Source: Devosia equisanguinis
Lineage (GTDB): Bacteria; Pseudomonadota; Alphaproteobacteria; Rhizobiales; Devosiaceae
NCBI GenBank assembly: GCA_945888565.1
Contig: CAMDAL010000049.1
Coordinates: 1 to 15,281 of the forward strand
Direction of reading: 5' to 3'
DNA length: 15,281 bases
The notes under the pieces are model-generated. The model saw only the letters and a program-made list of their open reading frames with translations. It made no database searches and had not been told where the DNA came from. Positions 7,260 through 13,346 of this stretch are shown here, piece by piece; position 1 is the first letter of the stretch, and each line of letters opens with the position of its first letter. Made by a program: the position numbers and the translations under genes.

Positions 7260-7368
7260 AGCCGACCAGCATCAAACGGCAGCCTGTCGCCAGTCGCGGC
7301 AGATCAAGGGTCGCGCGGTGAGCAGGGCGTCGGGGGCGTTGTCACATCCTGCTGCGACGAAAGCGGCC
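7260..7368. other. Convergent intergenic region
   Basis: This 109-base gap lies between the end of the ABC exporter genes and the end of the secreted-protein gene. I see no strong hairpin with a T-run and no gene. Confidence 0.4.
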
Positions 7369-7704
7369 CTAGAGCAGTTCCTCGCAGGCCTCGATGATCT
7401 CTTCGCGTTCCGGATAGGCCGTGAGCACGACGCCGAGGCCGCGCTCGAAGTCGTCCTCGGCCAGCGCCAGCGTCAGCATTTCGTGGTCTATGCCATCGAA
7501 CACCGGCAGGATGCACTCCACCATCAGGTCCCGCTGTTCGGCCGTCGCACCGTCGAACTCGCCGAACGCAAAGACCTCGAGCGCCGTTCGCAACTCACCC
7601 GACAGGTCAGGCGGCGCCGAGGACGCATCCGTCGATGCAGCAAAGGCGGCCGACGACAGCACGGACAACGCGAGCACCGCCAGAACCTGAATCAATCCGC
7701 GCAT
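7369..7704 (-). CDS. Small secreted or periplasmic hypothetical protein
   Basis: The 111-residue product starts at ATG 7702-7704 with a strong ribosome site, AAGGGGAG, just upstream. Residues 1-23 form a clear Sec signal peptide: MRGLIQ, a hydrophobic core, then AFA-A before STDASSA. The mature part is acidic and helical and contains two cysteines (Cys64, Cys107) that could form a disulfide in the periplasm. I do not recognise a domain. It lies 75 bases downstream of the GH95 gene on the same strand, so it may be co-transcribed, although its own good ribosome site gives no hint of shared function. Its 3' end faces the ABC genes. Confidence 0.72.
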   Translation of the reverse strand: MRGLIQVLAVLALSVLSSAAFAASTDASSAPPDLSGELRTALEVFAFGEFDGATAEQRDLMVECILPVFDGIDHEMLTLALAEDDFERGLGVVLTAYPEREEIIEACEELL

Positions 7705-7779
7705 CCGGCGGCTCCCCTTTCGATATGATCAACCCAAGCTTGGACGCTTTCGCCCGCCCCTGTCCAGCGGCGAGGCCAG

Positions 7780-10098
7780 CTAGGCCGGCGCGATTGTGTA
7801 GCGCGCTCCGGAGCTTGCCTCCCAGGCCACGCGCCGCCGCCACTCTACCCCGGCCTCGAGCGGCCGCGCCGCCACAGGTCCCGCCGGCCCCGACACCGAA
7901 AGCGGGCCGCCATCGGGCAGCTCCACTACCAGCTCACCATCGCGGCCCGCCCGCAGCGTCGCCACCTCCAGCGCCCCGTCGCGCCAGCTCACGTTCACCT
8001 CGTGCCCGCCACGGCAGCGGATGCCGTCGATCCGGCCACTGGACCAGCCCGGCGGCAGCGTCTTGAGCAGGCTCACCGCACCCTCGTGCCCCTGCACCAC
8101 CAGCTCCACCAGCCCCGCGACGACGCCAAAATTCCCGTCGATCTGGAAGACGTTGCCTTCCTTCCAGCCGGTATGCGGATGCAGCACCAGCAGCGCCCGC
8201 GAGGTCAACTGGTCGAGCATCCCATCGATCGACCGCCCGGCCAGTGCGCTGTCACGCAGCCGCGCCGCAAGACACAGCACCCAGGCCTGGCTCCAGCCGG
8301 TATAGCCGGTGCCGTTGTCGAGCCTGAGCGCCAGGGCGCGCCGCACCGCCTCGAACGCCTCCGGGGTGGCCGCCTCGGTGATCCGCAGCCCCGGGTAGAG
8401 CCCGTACAGGTGCGACAGGTGGCGGTGCCCGAGTTCGGCCGGCTGCTTGTCGTCGTCCCACTCGAGCAGGTTGCCCGCCTCCCCGATCACCGGCAGCCGG
8501 GTGAGCGCGTCGCTGGCCCGGGCAGCAAGCGGATCGGCCGAACCGGCGAGCGCGACGAAGTTCTGCAGCGTTTCGCGCAGCAGTTCCTGGTCCATCGCCG
8601 TTCCGGCGGTGATCGCGACGTGGCTGTCATCGACGACGAAACTGTGCTCGGGTGACGTCGAAGGGCTGGCGACCAGCGCCCCGCCTGCATCCTCGACCAG
8701 CATATCGAGCCCGAAAGCCGCCGCCGCGCGGAACACCGGCAGCGCCACCGTCTCGGCAAAGTCCGGCGCGGCACTGCCATGGTCGATGTGGTGCTGCAGA
8801 TGCGCCGCCATCCAGTAGAGCCCCGACGGCCAGTTCGACCATTGCGGTATGCCGGGCACCGGGGCCGTGAAGCGCCACAAGTCAGTGTTGTGATGCGCCG
8901 TCGCGCCCGCCGCGCCGTAGTAGCGCGCCGCCGTCGCCGCGCCCGCCCGCGCGATGTCGCCAATCAGCGTGAACATCGGCTGGTGCAGATCGGCCAGCCC
9001 CACGGCCTCGGCCGGCCAGTAGTTCATCTGGGTGTTGATGTTGATGGTGTAGTTGGAACTCCACGCCGGCCGCACGTCGAGGTTCCAGATTCCCTGCAGG
9101 TTGGTCGCCTCGGCGCCGGGGCGCGACGCCGAAATCATCAGGTAGCGGCCGAAGTGGAACAGCAGTTCGGCCCGCTGCGCCTGCGCGTCAGAACCGCCGA
9201 GGTCGAGGTCGGCCCGCTCGAAGAACCCTCGATAGTCGTCCCGGTGTCGCTGCCGCAGGTCGGCTGTCGTCCGCGCGAGCGCCGCATCGACCCGCCCCCG
9301 TGCCTCGGTCACCAGCGTCACGAAGTCGGCGCTCGGCCGTTCGGTGGCGCCACGGAACCCCGAGGCGGCCGATGCGGCGAGCCGCAGGTCGCCCCCATCG
9401 TCGCGCTGCAGCGCCGCCACCACCGCGTAGCCCATCCCGGCCACGACCGTGCCATCGCCATCCGGCGGCTCGGCATCATAGACCACGACGTCGGTATCGC
9501 CTTTGTGGTAGTCGGGCAGCACATGGACTGGCACGCGGGCCGGCGCGACCAGCCACACCGTTCCATGCTCCTCGGACACCGTGACCACAGTATCGGGGTG
9601 CGCCGCGGCAAACCCGAGGCTGGCCTTCGCCGGCGCAACCACCCCCTGCCCCGTCGCAACTGCGACGAGCACACCGTCGGGGTTCGACACGAAACTGTCG
9701 AGCCGCACGCCGGCATAGCGCGTGCTGGCAACGGCCTCGGCGAGGTCGAGGCGGCGGCTGTAGTCGATGGCCTCGCCGGTCGCATAGGTCAGCTCGATGC
9801 CGCCGAGCGGCTGATAGGACTGGGTCCAGCGCTCGCCCTGCAGTTCCCGCCCAAGTTCATCGGCGCGCCGGTAGTCCCGCCGCCTGATGGCGTCGCGCAG
9901 CGCCGGGATCAGCCGAGCGGGCGCCTCGCCTTCCTCCGGCACCAGCGGTCCGCCTGACCAGACCGTATCGAGGTTGAGGTCGATCCGCTCCGTTCCGGTT
10001 CGGCCCTTGAGCGTGCCGCCCAGCCAGCCGTTGCCGATGAGGAAGCTGTCGATGAAACCCTCGGCGGGAGTATCAAGGTCGAGGCAGTAGCGTGGCAT
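7780..10098 (-). CDS. Glycoside hydrolase family 95 protein (alpha-L-fucosidase type)
   Basis: The product is 772 residues. It has the GH95 order of an N-terminal beta-sandwich (FLIGNGWLGG, about 19-28; LNLDTVWSGGP, 41-51; SYQPLGGIEL, 94-103), then an (alpha/alpha)6 barrel with NLQGIWN (333-339) and WSSNYTININTQMNYWPAE (346-364), then a C-terminal beta domain. Likely catalytic residues by analogy with Bifidobacterium AfcA are Asn353 and Asn355 in NIN, Glu484 in SPSTSPE, and Asp654 in QIDGNFG. GH95 enzymes cleave alpha-1,2-L-fucosides by inversion; some members act on L-galactosides. No signal peptide is present, so it acts on imported oligosaccharides. Start ATG 10098 has only a weak ribosome site. 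A remnant of a LacI-type regulator ends 23 bases upstream, suggesting its former regulator has been lost. Confidence 0.92.
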   Translation of the reverse strand: MPRYCLDLDTPAEGFIDSFLIGNGWLGGTLKGRTGTERIDLNLDTVWSGGPLVPEEGEAPARLIPALRDAIRRRDYRRADELGRELQGERWTQSYQPLGGIELTYATGEAIDYSRRLDLAEAVASTRYAGVRLDSFVSNPDGVLVAVATGQGVVAPAKASLGFAAAHPDTVVTVSEEHGTVWLVAPARVPVHVLPDYHKGDTDVVVYDAEPPDGDGTVVAGMGYAVVAALQRDDGGDLRLAASAASGFRGATERPSADFVTLVTEARGRVDAALARTTADLRQRHRDDYRGFFERADLDLGGSDAQAQRAELLFHFGRYLMISASRPGAEATNLQGIWNLDVRPAWSSNYTININTQMNYWPAEAVGLADLHQPMFTLIGDIARAGAATAARYYGAAGATAHHNTDLWRFTAPVPGIPQWSNWPSGLYWMAAHLQHHIDHGSAAPDFAETVALPVFRAAAAFGLDMLVEDAGGALVASPSTSPEHSFVVDDSHVAITAGTAMDQELLRETLQNFVALAGSADPLAARASDALTRLPVIGEAGNLLEWDDDKQPAELGHRHLSHLYGLYPGLRITEAATPEAFEAVRRALALRLDNGTGYTGWSQAWVLCLAARLRDSALAGRSIDGMLDQLTSRALLVLHPHTGWKEGNVFQIDGNFGVVAGLVELVVQGHEGAVSLLKTLPPGWSSGRIDGIRCRGGHEVNVSWRDGALEVATLRAGRDGELVVELPDGGPLSVSGPAGPVAARPLEAGVEWRRRVAWEASSGARYTIAPA

Positions 10099-10121
10099 GG
10101 GACGGTCCGGTCTGGATCGGC

Positions 10122-10836
10122 TCAGCGAGAGCCGGAGTTGTTCGGGGCAGGCGGCCGACGAATAGAGCCGCGCAGGATGATGTCGCAGTTCAGCGTGATG
10201 GTATGCGGTTCATGGCTGATGCCGCGCTCGGACAACCGCGATGCGGTGATACTGGCGATGGTCTCTGCGATCTTCTGGACCGGTTGTGCGTCTTCGCCGG
10301 TCAGAGCGTCATAGACGCGGCTGGGCGAGCGCGGCAAGCGCACCGAGGCGGTTACCGGTCCAAGGGTCGGTATATCCTCGATCATTTCCATCACCCGCGT
10401 GCCCTCCCCTGCCGGCACGGCCTTGCCACGGATCTGCGGCGCCCCATACAGCAGGTGAAGCACGTGACGCTTCTGCTCGTCCTGCCGGGTCAGCGTCGCC
10501 CGCGCCGATGATGGCAGGTCGGTGACGATGGCGCGGCTCGATAGCAGCCGTCGATCAGCCCGCGCACGGCGTATTTGCAAAGCGGCTGGCCCATAGCGTG
10601 ATACATCGAAAAGATCGGGTAGGCGATGCAGCCAATGCTGCCCTTCAGTGTCGCCCCTGCCCAAAGCGCGGCTGTAGGCCTCGAACACAGCCGACGGATC
10701 GATCACGTCGAAGGGCAGCTTCAGTTCCTGCAGCATCTGCGCCGCGCCATCATCGCTGCGGTTGTTGCGATCGCCGGCTGGCCAGACCAACACCATCAGG
10801 CTGATGGAGGACGCGCGCTTGAGGCCGTGGAAGCGG
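10122..10836 (-). pseudogene. Chimeric remnant: glycoside-hydrolase-like fragments joined to a LacI-type regulator C-terminus
   Basis: An intact 224-codon frame runs from ATG 10796 to 10122, but its content is patchwork. Residues 1-42 (WPAGDRNNRSDDGAAQMLQE, then LPFDVIDPSAVFEAY) look like part of a large glycoside-hydrolase-like protein with a beta-galactosidase-trimerisation-type domain. Between 10648 and 10550 the sensible protein is in the +1 frame (LKGSIGCIAYPIFSMYHAM and onward to AVRGLID). The original frame returns at SRAIVTDLPSSARATL after what looks like a one-base loss. A larger piece is apparently missing between AYSR and LKGS. From about residue 168, the text (VQKIAETIASITASRL, then ITLNCDIILRGSI) is the C-terminal end of a LacI-family regulator. 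Related text may continue upstream of the ATG to a TAG near 10834. Best read as decay after at least two deletions. Family naming is from memory. Confidence 0.72.
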
Positions 10837-10919
10837 AGTGCAAACGTCTACCGAAATCCATTGTCGAGACCGCCGCAACACCATGTTCAGGGACACGCTG
10901 CCGTCCGGATTGTCCAGAC

Positions 10920-10933
10920 TTGATCAAGGTCAA
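10920..10933 (+). promoter_or_regulatory. FNR/FixK-type binding site
   Basis: TTGATCAAGGTCAA matches the FNR consensus TTGAT-N4-ATCAA at 9 of 10 positions, and the symmetry extends by one base each side (CTTGA...TCAAG). Its centre lies 60 bases before the ydcH start codon. With activation at -41.5, transcription would begin near 10968, leaving a leader of about 19 bases, which is plausible. Predicts induction of ydcH-ppk2 at low oxygen. Confidence 0.65.
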
Positions 10934-10975
10934 GAATCCCCCTCCGGCCCGGGGCCATGGTGCTCCACCTCAACC

Positions 10976-10980
10976 AGGAG
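10976..10980 (+). promoter_or_regulatory. Ribosome binding site fixing the ydcH start
   Basis: AGGAG lies 6 bases before ATG 10987. An in-frame ATG at 10957 has no such site, so 10987 is preferred. Confidence 0.7.
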
Positions 10981-10986
10981 AGCCCG

Positions 10987-11229
10987 ATGTCGAATACGCC
11001 CCACACCCTCGGCGAAGAGTTCCCAGGCAACCTCGACGCGATCCATGCCCTGAAGGCGTCGGATCCGCGCTTCGCAAAGCTGCTGCGGGACTACGACGAG
11101 ATCAATGACAAGGTCCACCGCGCCGAGACCCGTCTCGATTCTGTCAGCGACGATGTGGAGCAGTCCCTGCGCCGGCAGCGCGTCATGATAAAGGACGCCA
11201 TTGCCGCTGCCATTGCCTCCGCCGGTTGA
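10987..11229 (+). CDS. YdcH/DUF465 family small protein
   Basis: The 80-residue product begins MSNTPHTLGEEFPGNLDAIH and continues with LKASDPRFAKLLRDYDEIND, then KVHRAETR and a helical RRQRVMIKDAIAAAI tail. This is the DUF465 (YdcH) pattern: a short helical-hairpin protein of about 70-80 residues, common in proteobacteria. The molecular function is not known. An AGGAG site sets the start. It is followed by ppk2 after 62 bases on the same strand, and both genes have very similar leader strings (caggag then 6-7 bases then ATG). The FNR-like box upstream suggests use under oxygen limitation. No signal peptide. Confidence 0.87.
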   Translation: MSNTPHTLGEEFPGNLDAIHALKASDPRFAKLLRDYDEINDKVHRAETRLDSVSDDVEQSLRRQRVMIKDAIAAAIASAG

Positions 11230-11281
11230 GGCCTAGGCGCAACCGGCGCGGCACCGTGCCTGCTCAACTCGATCAAAGCCC

Positions 11282-11286
11282 AGGAG
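11282..11286 (+). promoter_or_regulatory. Ribosome binding site fixing the ppk2 start
   Basis: AGGAG lies 5 bases before ATG 11292, so the further-upstream in-frame TTG at 11226 is not the start. Confidence 0.65.
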
Positions 11287-11291
11287 CCGAG

Positions 11292-12371
11292 ATGACGACA
11301 TCCCCAGATGAAGATCAGTCATTGCCCCAGGCGGCCCGGACGAGTCTCGCCGACGAGCGGTCGTCCGCCGCGCAGGAGGCCGAACTCGCGGCGCTGAAGC
11401 AGATTTCCGAGGGGGACGGCCCCACGGTTGCCGAAGGTGTCGAGGCGATCATTGCGGGCGCTTCACCCGATGACGCCACGCGGATGCGCGCGGCGCTCGG
11501 CATGCCCAAGCCGGCGGGCAAGCCCCGGCGCAGTTCGGACGAACTCGCCGAGAACTGGCGGGCCGCCGGCTACCCTTACCGCTACAAGATGCTGCGCCGC
11601 GACTACGAACGTGAGAAGTTCGCGTTGCAGAGCGAGATGCTCAAGCTGCAGTCGTGGGTGAAAGAGGCGCACCAGCGCGTCATCATCCTGTTTGAGGGGC
11701 GCGACGCGGCTGGCAAGGGCGGCGCCATCAAGCGCTTCACCGAGCACCTGAACCCGCGTGGGGCGCGCGTCGTCGCGCTCGAAAAACCCAGCGAGGTCGA
11801 GCGCGGCCAGTGGTACTTTCAACGCTATGTCCAGCACCTGCCCACCATGGGCGAGATCGTGTTGTTCGACCGCAGTTGGTACAACCGAGCAGGCGTCGAG
11901 CGCGTCATGGGCTTCTGCTCGGAAGAGGAGTATCGCGAGTTCCTGCGCCAGGTACCGGAGTTCGAGCGGCATCTCGTCCGCAGCGGCATCCACCTGGTGA
12001 AGTTCTGGTTCTCGGTCAGTCGCGATGAGCAGAGCCGCCGCTTCAAGGAGCGCCGTGTGCACCCGCTCAAGCAGTGGAAGCTGTCGCCGATCGATCTTGC
12101 TTCACTCGACAAGTGGGACGACTACACCGCTGCCAAAGAGGCGATGTTCTTCCATACCGATACGGCGGATTCACCCTGGACCGTCATCAAGTCCGACGAC
12201 AAGAAACGCGCCCGACTGAACGCCATGCGGTACATTCTTCACACCATGCCCTACACGGGCAAGGATACCGCTACGATCCAGCGGATCGACGACCTGCTGG
12301 TCGGCCGGGCGAACGTGATCCACGAGCGGGGCGAGTACAGTTCCGTGGCCGGTTGGGGTACACCAGAGTAG
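11292..12371 (+). CDS. ppk2: Polyphosphate kinase 2
   Basis: The 359-residue product has a PPK2 domain from about residue 95 to the end. Motifs: Walker A FEGRDAAGKGG (134-144), the LFDRSWYNRAGVERVMGF block (191-208, Walker B and lid region), the KERRVHPLKQWKLSPID lid segment (252-268) and DKWDDYTAAKEAMF (273-286). The enzyme transfers phosphate between polyphosphate and nucleoside di- or monophosphates, usually favouring NTP synthesis from polyphosphate; the exact class is not certain from sequence. The first 80-90 residues are a charged, probably flexible extension not needed for the kinase fold. The preferred start is ATG 11292 with AGGAG upstream; an in-frame TTG at 11226 overlaps the ydcH stop. 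With ydcH it forms a likely operon behind an FNR-like box, coupling polyphosphate use to low oxygen. Confidence 0.93.
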   Translation: MTTSPDEDQSLPQAARTSLADERSSAAQEAELAALKQISEGDGPTVAEGVEAIIAGASPDDATRMRAALGMPKPAGKPRRSSDELAENWRAAGYPYRYKMLRRDYEREKFALQSEMLKLQSWVKEAHQRVIILFEGRDAAGKGGAIKRFTEHLNPRGARVVALEKPSEVERGQWYFQRYVQHLPTMGEIVLFDRSWYNRAGVERVMGFCSEEEYREFLRQVPEFERHLVRSGIHLVKFWFSVSRDEQSRRFKERRVHPLKQWKLSPIDLASLDKWDDYTAAKEAMFFHTDTADSPWTVIKSDDKKRARLNAMRYILHTMPYTGKDTATIQRIDDLLVGRANVIHERGEYSSVAGWGTPE

Positions 12372-12421
12372 GCTCACAGGTCGGGTTCCTTCGGTGCCCG
12401 GCCGACCTGCATCTCCACCGC
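12372..12421. repeat. 50-bp direct repeat, copy 1 (duplicate of the DUF1905 gene 3' end)
   Basis: Identical to 13022-13071 at 49 of 50 positions (T12395 versus C13045). It starts on the base after the ppk2 stop codon and corresponds to the last 16 codons of the DUF1905 gene plus two bases past its stop, but no such gene continues here. It includes GGTCGG...CCGACC, which could form a hairpin and may serve as terminator for ppk2. Confidence 0.9.
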
Positions 12422-12547
12422 TATCGTATGCCGATGGCCTCAAGACGCGCGAAGCTCTTCGGGGCAGTCGGGCTAGTTGCCCACGCAAGGATACGTCGCA
12501 GCTATTGTCACCGTGGCGCAGTCCGGCCCATGATCTGGTAGCAATAC

Positions 12548-12551
12548 GGAG
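12548..12551 (+). promoter_or_regulatory. Ribosome binding site deciding the start at 12558
   Basis: GGAG touches ATG 12552 directly, which is too close, but is 6 bases from ATG 12558. The second ATG is therefore the likely start. Confidence 0.6.
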
Positions 12552-12557
12552 ATGCGC

Positions 12558-12998
12558 ATGTCCGAGCAGGTCTTGCTGTTCCAGAATCGCATGGGCGTCA
12601 GCAACTGGGGCTACATGGCGCTGGGCTTCGCGCTCGCCGCGGCCATTCTGGTGTTCCAGGGGACTGAGCTTTGGCTGGCGGTAGTGATTTGCGGTGGACT
12701 GGCGATCGTGGGCATGGCTTTCGCCTACCTTGTCATCACCCTGATGGGACGCCGGAACATTGCCGCCCTGACCCTCGACGGCCCGGGATTGCAGGCCGAG
12801 ATGCTCAGCCCACTGGGCAACGGCCGGGTCGTCAGCATACCGATTGGTGAAGCGACGGACTGGCGCCGGACCAAGACCTGGCCGTCCGTTCGTTTCCGCT
12901 ACGACGGCCGCGAGTTCGTGCTGCCGCTGCACGGCGCAACGGTCGACTGGCCTGCCCTGCTCAAGGTGGCGCCGGGGATGCGCGAAACCCTGCGCTGA
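12558..12998 (+). CDS. Small membrane protein with two transmembrane helices, function unknown
   Basis: The 146-residue product begins MSEQVLLFQNRMGVSNWGYM. Two hydrophobic segments at about residues 17-34 (YMALGFALAAAILVFQG) and 38-62 (LWLAVVICGGLAIVGMAFAYLVITL) form a helical hairpin. They are followed by a soluble part of about 80 residues (IAALTLDGPGLQAEMLSPLG, then VRFRYDGREFVLPL) that alternates like beta strands and could be a PH-like domain; that is a guess from pattern. It lies downstream of ppk2 on the same strand, but is separated by 186 bases including a 50-bp repeat copy. The two repeat copies flank it, suggesting that it entered, or was bracketed, by a duplication event. Family not recognised. 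Confidence 0.75.
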   Translation: MSEQVLLFQNRMGVSNWGYMALGFALAAAILVFQGTELWLAVVICGGLAIVGMAFAYLVITLMGRRNIAALTLDGPGLQAEMLSPLGNGRVVSIPIGEATDWRRTKTWPSVRFRYDGREFVLPLHGATVDWPALLKVAPGMRETLR

Positions 12999-13021
12999 CG
13001 TCCCGCTGTCGCGCCAGGAAC

Positions 13022-13071
13022 GCTCACAGGTCGGGTTCCTTCGGCGCCCGGCCGACCTGCATCTCCACCGC
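13022..13071. repeat. 50-bp direct repeat, copy 2 (within the DUF1905 gene)
   Basis: This is the copy in native context: it spans the stop codon and final codons of the minus-strand DUF1905 gene. Its partner is at 12372-12421, 650 bases away. Homology ends sharply on both sides. Confidence 0.9.
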
Positions 13072-13332
13072 AACCACGTCCCCGACCGTCACGCCGATCT
13101 GGCGGCGCACCGTGTCCTTGAGCGGCAGCAGGTAGGTTTCGTCACGCGGGAACAGCGACGTCGTGAAACGGACCCCACCGATTTCGGCCTCGACCGGGAT
13201 CGCGCCCCAGCCATAGGTCACCAGCTTCTTGATGAGCGTGATCTCGGCGGCGATCTCCGGCGGCAGCTTCGCGTAGTAGAACGGCGCTGGCCCGCGCCAC
13301 TCGATCACCACTGCTTGAAACGCGAGTTCCAC
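13024..13332 (-). CDS. DUF1905 domain protein
   Basis: The product is 102 residues from GTG 13330-13332. The open frame extends further upstream but there only mirrors the dadA-like gene in another frame. A strong GGAGG at 13338-13342, 5 bases from the GTG, fixes the start. Recognisable DUF1905 pattern: FQAVVIEWRGPAPFYYAKLP near the N-terminus, GWGAIPVEAEIGGVRFTTSL in the middle, and YLLPLKDTVRRQIGVTVGDV, then VAVEMQV near the end. This resembles a small beta-barrel fold; biochemical role unknown. It begins 14 bases after the stop of the dadA-like gene, so it is the last gene of that operon. Its 3' end is duplicated downstream of ppk2. Confidence 0.83.
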   Translation of the reverse strand: MELAFQAVVIEWRGPAPFYYAKLPPEIAAEITLIKKLVTYGWGAIPVEAEIGGVRFTTSLFPRDETYLLPLKDTVRRQIGVTVGDVVAVEMQVGRAPKEPDL

Positions 13333-13337
13333 CCTGC

Positions 13338-13342
13338 CCTCC
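13338..13342 (-). promoter_or_regulatory. Ribosome binding site deciding the GTG start of the DUF1905 gene
   Basis: GGAGG on the minus strand, 5 bases before GTG 13330-13332 and directly after the dadA-like stop codon. Confidence 0.75.
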
Positions 13343-13346
13343 AGCT

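Larger units (their letters stand above)
10797..10986. other. Intergenic region between the pseudogene and ydcH
   Basis: The left 40 bases probably still belong to the decayed gene on the minus strand. The rest is the upstream region of ydcH and contains the FNR-like box at 10920-10933. No other gene is seen. Confidence 0.5.

Noticed and set aside
8779..9957. 392-codon plus-strand frame opposite GH95
   Set aside because: Arg/His-rich shadow; the minus strand carries all GH95 motifs.
11226..11291. TTG start for ppk2 overlapping the ydcH stop
   Set aside because: AGGAG is well placed for ATG 11292, and the extra 22 residues look non-coding.
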